A stretch of DNA of 64,000 nucleotides, from the NCBI GenBank assembly GCA_031415375.1, contig JANORP010000208.1:29911-93910 (forward strand). Reading direction: 5' to 3'. The position numbers and the translations under genes are program-made. The notes beneath the pieces were generated by a model, which saw nothing but the letters and a program-made list of their open reading frames with translations, made no database searches and was not told the origin of the DNA. This document shows positions 1 to 9,157 of the stretch, in pieces. This DNA is from JADKCL01 sp031415375 (GTDB taxonomy: Bacteria > Bacteroidota > Bacteroidia > J057 > JADKCL01). The first letter of the stretch is position 1, and each line of letters begins with the position of its first letter.

Positions 1-26
1 AAGATCTTGCGTTTGGTGTTTTTCAT
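1..26 (-). CDS. Response regulator, N-terminal fragment (cut by window edge)
   Basis: Reading the minus strand, an ATG overlaps the TAA stop of the histidine kinase in the arrangement TAATG and opens a frame reading M-K-N-T-K-R-K-I-L before the window ends. That start is typical of OmpR-type response regulators, whose first beta strand runs K-I-L-L-V-E-D-D. The overlap with the kinase supports a translationally coupled two-component operon. Only eight or nine residues are visible, so the family is inferred from context. Confidence 0.55.
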
Positions 27-1714
27 TATTTCAATTCTTGTAAGCAGGGAATTTCAATGGAGAATGTAGCACCTGCGTTGAGTGCACTTTTGAGTTCGAG
101 CCGTCCATTGTGATCCTTGAGGATCGCATTGGCGATGCTCAGACCGATGCCGTGGCCCTTTACATTGTGCTCATCGAGGTTGCCGAGGCGCACAAACTTC
201 TCAAAGATGATCTTTTGATCTTTGAGAGCGATCCCCAATCCAAAATCTTGGACCGAGATTCGCAGATGATCGTTTTTGATTTCCGAGGTGATTTTGAGCC
301 GATGGGCGGCATCGCCATACTTGCGGGCGTTGTCGATCAAGATCGCCAATACCTGCTCGATAGCCTTGGCATCGACCTCGACCCGCGTAGTGCCAAGTGG
401 TTGCTCCACGAGTTCAATCTGAACCCCATCTTGCTTGTGGGAAAATGTGCTGAGCTGCATCCACAGAAGTTCGCAGGGAATCGGTTTCTTTTGATACTTT
501 TTACGGCCCGACTCGAGCTGCGAAAAATCCAAAAGGGAATGTATCAGGTAGTCCAACCGCTCGGTTTCATCGGTGATGATGCCCATGACACGCTGTACCG
601 CGTCGGGGTCACGCAATCTACCAAGCCGCAAGCTATCTGCTGCGAGGCGAATGGTGGCGAGTGGCGTTTTGATCTCATGGGAAACGTTGGCGACAAATTC
701 CGTCTTGAGGCGCGACAACTTGAAAAGGCGCATCGCTGCACGCACGAGCAGCATCAAGACAAACATCAAGATTGCAAAAAGCGCCAAAATGAGATAGAGG
801 TTGCGGCGATAAATGCTTTGTGTCACCTCCTCGACCGTGGCCTCCCTGAAGGAGACCCCAAGCCGCATGTCGCCCAACCAAGGTCCATAATTGGCGAGCT
901 GTGCCTCATGCTCAAAAGTCGGCTGCCCATAGGCGACGGAGTGGTAGATGAGTTGGCCGCCTTGGCCACGCAGCACCCCAAATTGTAAAAAGCGCTTTTC
1001 CAAACCTTCGTGCTCGCGGTCCTCTGGCCAATACCGCTGGTGAAAATAGTCTCTCAAATAGACCTTTTCAAATTGCGCTGGGTCGGTCTGTCGAAAGATG
1101 AGCGCCATCAATCGGCCACGCAGGTCAAATATGGGTGCCCCGATCAGGGTATTGCTGATGAAGGCCTTGTTGTATATGAAAACAAGATTGCTGTCGAGCG
1201 CGGTGCTCCAGATCGCAGTGCTCATGCTCTCGATATTGCCATAAGGCTCTTGGAGCTTGCGCAGCTCATCGCCGATAAAGTCTGTGATGTCGGTCTGTTG
1301 CCGCCAACTACCGAGATTGGGATCGCCTTTGCGGTAGCGATTGGGACTCTTGTATTCCCAAGTATGAAAGCGATTTTGCCCATAGACGGGAAACGCAGCC
1401 ACCCAGGCATTGCACAGGGGCTGTACGGCCGAAGTAAGCCTGAAAGGCTTGCGCAACTTGCCCAAGTTGGATTCTTTGAAATCCTCTGGACTCAGGTCCC
1501 GGCGCAACTTGGCCATGCCAGCATCCATCTCTCTTACATAGTCTTGCTGCAATTGGCGGGCTCCATCGTCGGCAATTTTTTGCAGACTGCCGTGCAGACC
1601 TGCCGAAATCTGCAATCGCAAGCCCTGGATACTGGACAATTGCCAGACCATCAAGACAATGACCAGCACAAATGTGAGGCCAGCGAGGATTAATATTGTG
1701 CGGCGTGTGCGCAT
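26..1714 (-). CDS. Membrane sensor histidine kinase
   Basis: This 562-residue protein has a transmembrane segment at about residues 7-26, a periplasmic sensor region of about 275 residues, and a second membrane helix at about 305-325. Next come a HisKA domain with the phosphoacceptor in V-S-H-E-I-K-T-P (His346) and a HATPase_c domain with an N box (D-N-A-R-K-Y-G-D, Asn462), a G1 box (D-F-G-L-G, about 490) and a G2 box (G-H-G-I-G-L-S, about 520). There is no obvious HAMP domain; the second helix runs almost directly into the dimerisation domain. It should autophosphorylate and pass phosphate to the regulator whose start overlaps its stop codon. The periplasmic region matches no sensor family I can name, so the signal is unknown. 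Confidence 0.93.
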   Translation of the reverse strand: MRTRRTILILAGLTFVLVIVLMVWQLSSIQGLRLQISAGLHGSLQKIADDGARQLQQDYVREMDAGMAKLRRDLSPEDFKESNLGKLRKPFRLTSAVQPLCNAWVAAFPVYGQNRFHTWEYKSPNRYRKGDPNLGSWRQQTDITDFIGDELRKLQEPYGNIESMSTAIWSTALDSNLVFIYNKAFISNTLIGAPIFDLRGRLMALIFRQTDPAQFEKVYLRDYFHQRYWPEDREHEGLEKRFLQFGVLRGQGGQLIYHSVAYGQPTFEHEAQLANYGPWLGDMRLGVSFREATVEEVTQSIYRRNLYLILALFAILMFVLMLLVRAAMRLFKLSRLKTEFVANVSHEIKTPLATIRLAADSLRLGRLRDPDAVQRVMGIITDETERLDYLIHSLLDFSQLESGRKKYQKKPIPCELLWMQLSTFSHKQDGVQIELVEQPLGTTRVEVDAKAIEQVLAILIDNARKYGDAAHRLKITSEIKNDHLRISVQDFGLGIALKDQKIIFEKFVRLGNLDEHNVKGHGIGLSIANAILKDHNGRLELKSALNAGATFSIEIPCLQELK

Positions 1715-1795
1715 TCAGCGTAAAAAATCAGTCTTTATTGCCAGATGCGCAAGCAATAGGCTGTGAATCTCCAAAATATTTCGTAACATTTTGCA

Positions 1796-2857
1796 ATGAG
1801 ATTGCATCGACCCTCCAAATACTTCTTTTCCAGCCAGCGCCTTGCGGCAGGTTGGGTTACCATGATTCTTGTGTCAGCCCTGCTACAATCGTGTTTCAGA
1901 CCTGTGGAGGGCGATTTTCCCAACCGAGGCCAGGGCTTGGAAGACGATGAATTGTTGTGGGTGCTGCGCATAGCGGCCAGTGCCGATGATGCTGACCTAG
2001 AAATTGTGTCCTTGCGCGATTCCATCAGATTTGCCAATTACAACGGGCCCTTTTTTACCAATGGCATACAATCTCTCGTCAAGCGCATCTTGAACGATGA
2101 ACTCAAGGCTGTCGATGAATACCCTGGCCAAACAGAGCTCAAAAATGCCCGTGAACGCTTGATCCAAATGGGTGGCTCGGGCCAAAATATCGACCCTTTG
2201 CTCCGGGTCGCCGAGTTGTACATCGTCGTAAACATCAACCAGCCAATCTACAGCGGTCGCCCTGAATTTTTGCGCCTGATTTGGCGCGACCCAACTGGTC
2301 GCGAAGCTGATCGTGGTTTTGCAGGCATCAGACTCGATACCGACGGCACTGGACAATTTTTGCTGGGAGAGCAGTTTCTAAGTGAATTTGCCAAGATCCA
2401 AAGCTATTATGCATTGCCGATCTACCTGCGCACAAATTTTAGGGAATATGCGATCAAATCGGTCGAGGAGGCCCGCTATGTGCAAAGGATGATCTATGCT
2501 GGCCGATGGAATGAGATTGATTGGCAAGCCGAGGGCATCAATATCTCAGGCAAATACCGTGTGCCACTGGAACCGGAAACTGTATTGCCTTTGGCGGGTT
2601 TCTATCGTTTCCTTCTCCCGAATGCAAGCGATAGCACAAAGTATGCTGAACTGCTCCTCACAGCCGAAAGCGACTACCTCGTCGCAGACTGGAGCAACCG
2701 ATTTCAGGTGGAAAAAATCGTGCCCTATGGCGCTATGCAGTTTTTCAGCAATACAGGGGAACTCTACTGGTTTGAAATCATGCCAGATAGCAATTTGGCT
2801 TTGTTTGTGATGCAAGGCAAAGACACGCTTGGTAGCTACCAAAACCCTGTATTCTAA
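1796..2857 (+). CDS. Putative lipoprotein of unknown function
   Basis: The 353-residue product starts with a basic n-region, a hydrophobic stretch and L-L-Q-S-C (Cys33), which resembles a lipobox although Gln at -2 is unusual. This favours the start at 1796 over the inner ATG at 1862, which would leave a signal with no positive charge. The mature part is acidic and soluble-looking, without further membrane segments or cysteine motifs. I do not recognise a domain. It is transcribed divergently from the histidine kinase, 81 bases away, so it could be controlled by or sense for that system; this is inference from position only. Confidence 0.7.
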   Translation: MRLHRPSKYFFSSQRLAAGWVTMILVSALLQSCFRPVEGDFPNRGQGLEDDELLWVLRIAASADDADLEIVSLRDSIRFANYNGPFFTNGIQSLVKRILNDELKAVDEYPGQTELKNARERLIQMGGSGQNIDPLLRVAELYIVVNINQPIYSGRPEFLRLIWRDPTGREADRGFAGIRLDTDGTGQFLLGEQFLSEFAKIQSYYALPIYLRTNFREYAIKSVEEARYVQRMIYAGRWNEIDWQAEGINISGKYRVPLEPETVLPLAGFYRFLLPNASDSTKYAELLLTAESDYLVADWSNRFQVEKIVPYGAMQFFSNTGELYWFEIMPDSNLALFVMQGKDTLGSYQNPVF

Positions 2858-2858
2858 G

Positions 2859-2976
2859 CTCAGTTCTGGATTGGACGATGTTGAAAATTTTGGCCATTCC
2901 TACGGAATGGCCAAAAAATATGTGATGGGTGCATGTAGTAGGGCAAGGTCGCAACCTTGCCCTACTACATGGGCGC
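2859..2976 (+). repeat. Dispersed palindromic element, copy A (one-ended)
   Basis: This copy starts with CTCAGTTCTGGATTGGAC, then a stem GGCCATTCC-TAC-GGAATGGCC (2892-2912), then the linker TGATGGGTGCATGTA, then a perfect 17-base-arm hairpin at 2933-2970 with loop CGCA, ending near CATGGGCGCG. The same modules in the same order occur at 8413-8530 (inverted) and 48398-48622. The outer end seen in the 48.4 kb copy is missing on the right here. The strong hairpin could also end transcription of the lipoprotein gene just upstream. No coding potential is seen. Confidence 0.75.
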
Positions 2977-3086
2977 GTATAGGTCCTGGAAACCACAAAA
3001 CTTGATTTCCGGGCCATCAGCTTCATTTCGATCACTATGCAGATCTATTCTGTACCAACAATGGCCCTTTGATGGCTGCACAAGGT

Positions 3087-4913
3087 TTATTTGCCGCCCG
3101 TTTTGGGCGTTCCTGACGGCTCCTCAGTGGTGGCTGCCTTGTCGCCCTTGGATTTTCCTGGCTGGGGAATAGGATAGATTTCCACATCTTCCATGTCCCA
3201 TTTGGCCTTGACTTCCAGCGGCAGCGCCTCATGGTACACTTTCTCGGGCATACGATAGGGATTCAAACTGCCAGGCGTGAGTACGCCGTTGCCATCGGTG
3301 TCGTCGATGATATCGATGGTATATTTACCTGGATAGAGGTAGCCATATTTAAATCGTCCTGGTGCAGCAAAACGGGCTTCAAAGCGATCCACAACCATAG
3401 AGCTTGTCGCCACGTCAGACTTTCCCTTGGCTTCCTTGCTAGCACTTTTGGGGTGTGTGAGCAGGCCCGTGCCCAAGTTGCCACGTAGGATCACGCTGAA
3501 TCCTAAACTGGGCCTTGTAGAGTCAGCAAGCACCTTTCCAGACACGGTGCCGAAATCATTGGGATTGGGAAACATCATATCAAATACAACCAATGTATCG
3601 GTCGGTTTCCCATTTGGTAGCAGAACAGTCTTGCGAAACTGTAGCTTATAAGGCATGTTGGGATCGAGCAATTTGGTCGGTTTGCCGAAAATTACCATTC
3701 CACTGCTCATCCACACGATATCCTGAGGCTTGGCAGCTGAATCCAACAACTGAATTTGTGTGCTGTCCATGCCTTCTTGCACCTTGAACAATGTCGGAAT
3801 AAAGAAATCGTGCCCTTGTCGCTCATTCACAGGCATATCATACCACCGTTTACGCTCTTCCTTCACCTGAGCTTCCTGAATCAAACGCACCACAGTATCC
3901 CCTTTGTTACCGAGGCTATCCATGAGATTGACGAGGCGAATGTCGTAGTCTTTGTCACGGGAAACCGGTGAATGGAGGTACAAATGATTTTGATTCTTGT
4001 ACTTGAATCGAGCGACCTCTAGCAACTGTGGATCACTTCCCGTGGTGTCCATGACAAAAACCACCAAATTTTCACCTGCATAGCTATTGCGCAGAGGTTT
4101 GGTAAACTCAAGGTGAATCGTCTGGTCATTGGACCATTTTGCACTTTTCACTTTTGGTGGATCGAAATCTTGAAAGAATGCAGACAAGGCCACCTTGGGG
4201 GCCGCGCTATCTTCGCCACGCAACATGATAAGGGGATCAATGGTAAGACCGATTTTTTCGCTCTCGCCAGAGTAGCGAGAATCACTATTGGCGTCGCCCA
4301 CACCGTAAATTTCATAGTCGCCTGGTGCGAGAAACTTGAAATCAAACATGCCGTATTTGTCACTCGCCACAAGATATTCCGGGCGCTTGCCTTTGATGTT
4401 GTTGCTATCGATCTCACCTGCCCTGAACAACATGATCTTCATGTCTTTCTCGGCTGCGCCAGACCAGACATCCTCTACACGTCCAGAGACAGTGAGCGAA
4501 TCCAAGACCCCGCCTGTGCTGAACGCGTAGGTATAGGATGTTTCCATCTTATTGCCCTCATTGAAGTCCAAGATACCCGTACCTAAGGAAACCACATAAG
4601 TGGTGCTGTCTCTCAATGGTGCTATAAACTTGATTGTCAACGTTTTATTCTTCACAACGATCTCTGGGTCAACCGTTGGGACAGGCGAAATAAAGACTTC
4701 GTTTTTGTAATTGCCTGGTTTCAAAAATTCATCGAAGTGGAACACGATCTCTTTGTAGTTGAAATACAGCGTGCCTGGATAGGGCAATACCCCAATGACC
4801 TCTGGGCCAGCCGTGTCTTGATCGCCTCCACTAGGGCGACCAATATTGGCACACGACCACATGCTGATCGCTATAAAAATAATAGATGTCCAAATGGGGA
4901 TGTGCCTACGCAT
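3087..4913 (-). CDS. Ig-like (Big_5) domain lipoprotein
   Basis: The ATG at 4913 gives a 608-residue protein with a signal peptide ending in M-W-S-C (Cys21); a TTG two codons upstream is a weaker start. After the G-G-D-Q-D-T-A-G-P-E segment comes a bacterial Ig-like domain of the Big_5 type (residues about 30-130, with T-Y-V-V-S-L-G-T-G-I-L-D), typical of an abundant Bacteroidota lipoprotein family. Further beta-rich repeats follow, two of them like carboxypeptidase-regulatory folds (G-R-V-E-D-V and G-K-V-L-A-D). The C-terminal 30 residues are Lys/Gly/Thr-rich and disordered. It is probably an outer-membrane-anchored protein; its role is not known. The next gene upstream lies only a few bases away, so the two are likely co-transcribed. 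Confidence 0.85.
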   Translation of the reverse strand: MRRHIPIWTSIIFIAISMWSCANIGRPSGGDQDTAGPEVIGVLPYPGTLYFNYKEIVFHFDEFLKPGNYKNEVFISPVPTVDPEIVVKNKTLTIKFIAPLRDSTTYVVSLGTGILDFNEGNKMETSYTYAFSTGGVLDSLTVSGRVEDVWSGAAEKDMKIMLFRAGEIDSNNIKGKRPEYLVASDKYGMFDFKFLAPGDYEIYGVGDANSDSRYSGESEKIGLTIDPLIMLRGEDSAAPKVALSAFFQDFDPPKVKSAKWSNDQTIHLEFTKPLRNSYAGENLVVFVMDTTGSDPQLLEVARFKYKNQNHLYLHSPVSRDKDYDIRLVNLMDSLGNKGDTVVRLIQEAQVKEERKRWYDMPVNERQGHDFFIPTLFKVQEGMDSTQIQLLDSAAKPQDIVWMSSGMVIFGKPTKLLDPNMPYKLQFRKTVLLPNGKPTDTLVVFDMMFPNPNDFGTVSGKVLADSTRPSLGFSVILRGNLGTGLLTHPKSASKEAKGKSDVATSSMVVDRFEARFAAPGRFKYGYLYPGKYTIDIIDDTDGNGVLTPGSLNPYRMPEKVYHEALPLEVKAKWDMEDVEIYPIPQPGKSKGDKAATTEEPSGTPKTGGK

Positions 4914-4922
4914 AAACAAATT

Positions 4923-5504
4923 TCAGGATCGGATGTAAAACAATAGAATGACTCCCGCAATACCAGTGCCAATCAAAGCCACCGGCAACAAGTATTTCTG
5001 CGGCCACCGTGGGTCTGTTCCACGAAGTTCGACCATTGGCGACTTGCGCACTGGTCGGAGTTGAGACTTGGAAATCGTATCCAAGTACACCAAGGGAAAT
5101 GATATTTCACTAGTATCGGTCAATGTCAACACAGTCGAAATAGTGCGTTCAAATTTTCGATGGCCGAGCCGCGCAAAAACCACGCTGGGTGTCTCAATGA
5201 AAAGTTGCCGACTACTGGGATCGGTCAATAAAATTTCAGCACGCAATCGCTCGGTCAAAAAACCGGACAGGCTGTCTATCGAAGGTGCCTTTTGACCTAT
5301 CATTCGCAGAACAGAGGTTTCAAAGGCTAATTGATTGCTAATCTGAGACTTAGTGCAATTGACTACAAGTAACAATTGTAAAGCACTGATAATCAGCACC
5401 CAAAAAGGCACAAATTTCGAGCCCTGTATTGCACGATCTCCTGCCTGCTGGTATGACTGGGTGGATACGGGCGATATGCGCTCAAAGCTTCTCAAAATGC
5501 ACAA
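4923..5504 (-). CDS. Hypothetical membrane protein
   Basis: This reading frame of 193 residues begins at a TTG that lies 12 bases past the stop of the upstream methyltransferase, in the same frame; no ATG occurs before residue 68. One hydrophobic segment at about 32-50 ends in V-V-N-C, and a second sits at the very C-terminus (about 172-190). This suggests a periplasmic domain of about 120 residues held at both ends. It lies in a tight minus-strand run between the methyltransferase and the Ig-like lipoprotein. I do not recognise the family, and the start is uncertain. Confidence 0.6.
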   Translation of the reverse strand: MCILRSFERISPVSTQSYQQAGDRAIQGSKFVPFWVLIISALQLLLVVNCTKSQISNQLAFETSVLRMIGQKAPSIDSLSGFLTERLRAEILLTDPSSRQLFIETPSVVFARLGHRKFERTISTVLTLTDTSEISFPLVYLDTISKSQLRPVRKSPMVELRGTDPRWPQKYLLPVALIGTGIAGVILLFYIRS

Positions 5505-5516
5505 TAAACGGATGGC

Positions 5517-6398
5517 CTACTTACGAATGAGATAAATGACGCTGGAACTGCGCTCTTTGTCGAAAAGTGCTACCCAATAGGAGCACCAACCAATCCAGAC
5601 GGCTTTTAGCAATGATCCACCCTTGTGCCGCTCTGTGAGCATCGCAACATAATAGGCGTCAAACGGCATGCGGCGCATTCCTTCCAATTTCAGTCCATGG
5701 CGCTCGAGCAACTGTCGCATGGAGTCAGGGCAAAAATGATACAAGTGACGCGGCACATCATAAGCAGCCCAAATGGCTTGGTAATATTCCGCATCAAAAG
5801 ATCGATAGTTGGGTACTGCAATAAAAATGCGTCCACCCACCTTCAACAAGGACTTTAACTTGGTCATGTAGGAATCGAGCTGATGCACATGTTCCAGCAC
5901 ATGCCACATGGTGATGGCATCATAGTGATCGTCTTCCAACTGAAACAGCTCCTCAACTGGCTTTGTCTTCACAGCGAAATCACGCTCTGCAACTTGGCGT
6001 GCATCCGGATCAGGCTCCAAGCCCAAACAATCCCAACCTGCGTTTTGCATCGTCGCGAGAAATGCGCCTGCCCCACTACCAATATCCAAATGTTTTCCCG
6101 TCTTCTTTCCCGTTTCGGATTGAAGCAACCGGCGCTTTCCTTGGAGCGTCACCTTACGCACCATTTGGTAAAGGCGATGGATAAAGCCCTTGCTAGTATT
6201 GGTGTGCGAGACATAGTCCTCACTCTTGTAATAAGGCCCGATCTCCAATTGAGACGGTACTGGATTGGTAAACCGATGCGTACAACCATTGCAATGGCTG
6301 ATTCCAAACATCTCTTTGGAGACTGTATAATCCTTCGCTTTCAAGACTTCTTTGAAGTCCTGGGATCCGCAGACTGGACAATGCGTATAAGCTATCAT
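5517..6398 (-). CDS. Class I SAM-dependent methyltransferase with zinc ribbon
   Basis: The 293-residue protein opens with a zinc-ribbon-like motif, C-P-V-C-G at about 8-12 and C-N-G-C about 25 residues later. It continues with a Rossmann methyltransferase domain (Methyltransf_23/11 type) with the SAM motif L-D-I-G-S-G-A-G-A-F at about residue 105 and the post-motif D-A-I-T-M-W-H-V-L-E-H-V. The C-terminal hydrophobic patch (W-I-G-W-C-S-Y-W-V-A-L-F) may associate with the membrane. Proteins of this build often modify sugars, lipids or quinone-like compounds, but the substrate cannot be read from the sequence. mnmG lies 23 bases upstream in the same direction. Confidence 0.85.
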   Translation of the reverse strand: MIAYTHCPVCGSQDFKEVLKAKDYTVSKEMFGISHCNGCTHRFTNPVPSQLEIGPYYKSEDYVSHTNTSKGFIHRLYQMVRKVTLQGKRRLLQSETGKKTGKHLDIGSGAGAFLATMQNAGWDCLGLEPDPDARQVAERDFAVKTKPVEELFQLEDDHYDAITMWHVLEHVHQLDSYMTKLKSLLKVGGRIFIAVPNYRSFDAEYYQAIWAAYDVPRHLYHFCPDSMRQLLERHGLKLEGMRRMPFDAYYVAMLTERHKGGSLLKAVWIGWCSYWVALFDKERSSSVIYLIRK

Positions 6399-6421
6399 TT
6401 TGAAATCAAATCTATTTTGGG

Positions 6422-8287
6422 TTATCGCCCAATGTAAACCATGAGCACAGAAATGTCGGCGGGTGTAACACCACTGATGCGGCTAGCTTGACCCAAGCTG
6501 TTCGGTTTCATCCTTGTCAACTTTTCACGCCCTTCATACGATAGGGCTTTGACTTTATAATAGTCAAATGTCATTGGCAGCACGAAGTCATCGAGCCGGA
6601 TGACTTTCTCTGCCTGTTCCCGTTCCTTACGGATGTAGCCTTCGTATTTTTTTTGGATCTCCGCTTGCTCCAACACATCAGTACTGAATACCGAGAGTGC
6701 GGCCCCAAATTCTGGATTAGCAGCCATCAGATCTTGTAGCTGGATTTCAGGACGAATCAAGACCTTATCAGCCTTCACGCTTTGCGCCAATGGCGCACAG
6801 CCTTTGGACTCCAACAACCCGTTGACCATGTCGGGTGTGATCGAGGTCTTCGTCAAGATATCCAATGCTTGATCCAAATGCTTGGACTTCGCAGTGAACT
6901 CATCGTATCTGTCTTGTGAGGCAAGCCCGATGCTGAACCCTGTTGGTGTGAGACGGATGTCTGCATTGTCTTGTCGCAGCAGGATGCGGTACTCAGCCCG
7001 GGAGGTAAACATGCGGTAAGGTTCATCTGTTCCCTTATTGACAAGGTCGTCGATGAGTACACCGATATAAGCTTCATCGCGCTTGAGCACAAGTGCATCC
7101 AAGTCTTGGCACTTACGCGCTGCATTGATCCCCGCCATCAAACCCTGACTTGCTGCTTCTTCGTAGCCCGTGGTTCCGTTGATTTGCCCCGCAAAAAAGA
7201 GACCTTCGATGAGATGCGTCTCTAGGCTCAGCTTCAATTGCTGTGGTGGAAAAAAGTCGTACTCGATTGCATACCCAGGCCTGAACATCCGCACGTTTTC
7301 AAAACCCTCCACCTGACGAATGGCATTGAATTGTACATCCTCGGGCAACGATGATGAAAATCCATTTACATAAACCTCAACGGTATTCCAGCCCTCAGGT
7401 TCTACAAACAATTGGTGGCGGTCCTTATCTGCAAACCGCACGATTTTGTCTTCGATGCTTGGGCAGTAACGCGGCCCGAGTCCTTGTATCCTTCCCGAAA
7501 ACATCGGGGATTTTTCAAATCCCGTCGCGAGTGTTTCGTGTACTTTTAAATTGGTATAGGTGATGTAGCAGGGACGTTGTGTTGTAAGCGGTACCGTTTC
7601 GCTGCTAAATGAAAACTTACCCGGCATCTCATCACCCTCTTGTATTTCCATCTTGGAGTAGTCGATGCTACGCCCGTCCAATCGAGGAGGTGTACCAGTC
7701 TTCATGCGCCCACTCTGGAATCCAAATTCGCGCAATTGCTCGGTGATGCCAGTTGCAGCCTTTTCGGCTGCACGCCCACCACCGAAATTTTTTTCCCCGA
7801 TATGGATCAGACCGTTGAGGAACGTACCATTGGTGAGGATCACCGTCTTGCCAAGGATATCTAGTCCCATCCCGGTCTTCACGCCATAGACGCGGTTGTC
7901 TTTGACGAGCAACTCACGCACCATTTCTTGCCAGAAATCGAGCAAGGGCAATTTCTCCAAGTGCAGGCGCCAATCTTCTGCAAAACGCATGCGGTCACTT
8001 TGCGCACGAGGGCTCCACATCGCGGGACCCTTGGAGCGGTTGGGCATGCGAAATTGGATCATGGTCTTGTCTGTGGCAATCCCAGAGTAACCGCCGAGGG
8101 CATCGATCTCACGCACGAGCTGTCCTTTGGCAACACCGCCCATGGCGGGATTGCAGGACATCTGCGCGATGGTACCCATGTTCATTGTAATGAGTAGGGT
8201 CTTTTGACCCATGTTGGCGGCGGCAGCGGCGGCTTCACAGCCCGCGTGCCCAGCGCCTACCACTATGACATCGTAATTAGGAAACAT
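6422..8287 (-). CDS. mnmG: tRNA uridine-5-carboxymethylaminomethyl modification enzyme MnmG
   Basis: A full-length 621-residue MnmG/GidA, close to the usual 620-630. The FAD-binding motif V-V-G-A-G-H-A-G-C-E-A-A is at residues 9-20 and the family signatures N-P-A-M-G-G and G-R-A-A-E-K-A are present. The C-terminal helical domain ends in the family pattern with S-G-V-T-P-A-D-I. With MnmE (not in this window) it installs the 5-carboxymethylaminomethyl group on wobble uridine 34 of tRNAs. Its upstream region carries three parS-like palindromes. Such a placement near the replication origin is common for gidA/mnmG in bacteria. Confidence 0.98.
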   Translation of the reverse strand: MFPNYDVIVVGAGHAGCEAAAAAANMGQKTLLITMNMGTIAQMSCNPAMGGVAKGQLVREIDALGGYSGIATDKTMIQFRMPNRSKGPAMWSPRAQSDRMRFAEDWRLHLEKLPLLDFWQEMVRELLVKDNRVYGVKTGMGLDILGKTVILTNGTFLNGLIHIGEKNFGGGRAAEKAATGITEQLREFGFQSGRMKTGTPPRLDGRSIDYSKMEIQEGDEMPGKFSFSSETVPLTTQRPCYITYTNLKVHETLATGFEKSPMFSGRIQGLGPRYCPSIEDKIVRFADKDRHQLFVEPEGWNTVEVYVNGFSSSLPEDVQFNAIRQVEGFENVRMFRPGYAIEYDFFPPQQLKLSLETHLIEGLFFAGQINGTTGYEEAASQGLMAGINAARKCQDLDALVLKRDEAYIGVLIDDLVNKGTDEPYRMFTSRAEYRILLRQDNADIRLTPTGFSIGLASQDRYDEFTAKSKHLDQALDILTKTSITPDMVNGLLESKGCAPLAQSVKADKVLIRPEIQLQDLMAANPEFGAALSVFSTDVLEQAEIQKKYEGYIRKEREQAEKVIRLDDFVLPMTFDYYKVKALSYEGREKLTRMKPNSLGQASRISGVTPADISVLMVYIGR

Positions 8288-8371
8288 GTTTTCGTATTCG
8301 AACTAGACGCAAAATTAGCAATAGTGAATGGACTATCGGCAATAGAAATTCTGATCGCTCTTATTTGCAAA

Positions 8372-8387
8372 TGTTCCACGTGGAACG
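8372..8387. promoter_or_regulatory. parS-like site 1
   Basis: The sequence TGTTCCACGTGGAACG matches the bacterial parS consensus TGTTNCACGTGNAACA at all but the last base. It is the first of three such sites in the 435-base mnmG-ybeY intergenic region. In other bacteria ParB binds this palindrome to mark the origin-proximal centromere. Confidence 0.85.
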
Positions 8388-8412
8388 TTCGTTCTGTGGC
8401 GTTGGTCTTCGG

Positions 8413-8530
8413 TTTCAAACATACCCATGTAGGGGAGGTCACCGCCCTCCCATGCATGGACCCATCAAATATTCTGTGACCGTGCCATCGGCATTGGCAC
8501 GGTTTGCAAATCATACAATCCGGAACAACA
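8413..8530 (-). repeat. Dispersed palindromic element, copy B (one-ended, inverted)
   Basis: On the minus strand this reads, in order, a degenerate TTCCGGATTGTATGATTTGC end, the stem CCGTGCCA...TGGCACGG (about 8480-8502), the linker ATATTTGATGGGTCCATGCATGG, a GGGAGG/CCTCCC hairpin and CCTACATGGGTATGTTTGAA. The module order matches copies A and C. It lies between two parS-like sites. No gene is contained. Confidence 0.7.
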
Positions 8531-8586
8531 GTTATCGACCAACCCAATCCCATGTTCATCGCCGCTATGTGATGACTCCCACAAAA

Positions 8587-8602
8587 CGTTCCACGTGGAA
8601 CA
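8587..8602. promoter_or_regulatory. parS-like site 2
   Basis: CGTTCCACGTGGAACA, one mismatch (first base) from the parS consensus. It lies 200 bases from site 1 and 64 from site 3, in non-coding DNA between mnmG and ybeY. Confidence 0.85.
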
Positions 8603-8665
8603 ATCCCCCACTGAGAGTCAGAAGGCCCAAAGTTTCAATGCTGTAATTGATATGACGACGGTTAC

Positions 8666-8681
8666 TGTTCCACGTGGAACA
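8666..8681. promoter_or_regulatory. parS-like site 3 (perfect palindrome)
   Basis: TGTTCCACGTGGAACA is a perfect 16-base palindrome and a full match to the parS consensus. Together with sites 1 and 2 it makes a small centromere-like cluster. parA and parB are not in the window. Confidence 0.9.
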
Positions 8682-8722
8682 AATAAAGCACTTACAATAC
8701 CAAGATAGGTGATTATCGAAAC

Positions 8723-9154
8723 TCAATTATCCCACAACAATAGCGCTGCATCCTCTGCGCTGCGCATCGCTTTTATATCCTTGGCTGATTTGTCTTTGAA
8801 ACCGATCAGGTGGAGCAATCCATGTGACATCACACGGTGCAACTCTATATTGAAATCTACGCCCAACACTTGCGCATTGTCTTGTACACGGTCCACACTG
8901 ATGTAAATCTCCCCGGCGATGGATGACAACGTGGAACTTTGATCAGGAAAGGTGATGATATCCGTGAGGGTGTCGTGCTGCAAGAACTCTTGGTTCATCT
9001 TGAGCAAGGCCTCATCGGTCACGAAAATATAATTGAGAGAGGCCACCGTCGCCCCATGCGTAGTCGCGATACGCTCCATCCATGCACGCACGATGGCCTG
9101 CGATTTCAACTTGAAGGGCGCATCATCGACAAAAAAGCGTATCGCTCTTGCCAT
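8723..9154 (-). CDS. ybeY: Endoribonuclease YbeY (rRNA maturation)
   Basis: This 143-residue protein carries the UPF0054/YbeY zinc motif H-R-V-M-S-H-G-L-L-H-L-I-G-F (about 105-118), which fits the family pattern H-x3-H-x5-H apart from spacing details. The upstream segment D-I-I-T-F-P-D is also typical. YbeY acts in 16S rRNA 3' processing and ribosome quality control. It starts with ATG three bases after the stop of the upstream ATPase gene, so the two are probably translated from one transcript. Confidence 0.95.
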   Translation of the reverse strand: MARAIRFFVDDAPFKLKSQAIVRAWMERIATTHGATVASLNYIFVTDEALLKMNQEFLQHDTLTDIITFPDQSSTLSSIAGEIYISVDRVQDNAQVLGVDFNIELHRVMSHGLLHLIGFKDKSAKDIKAMRSAEDAALLLWDN

Positions 9155-9157
9155 CGA

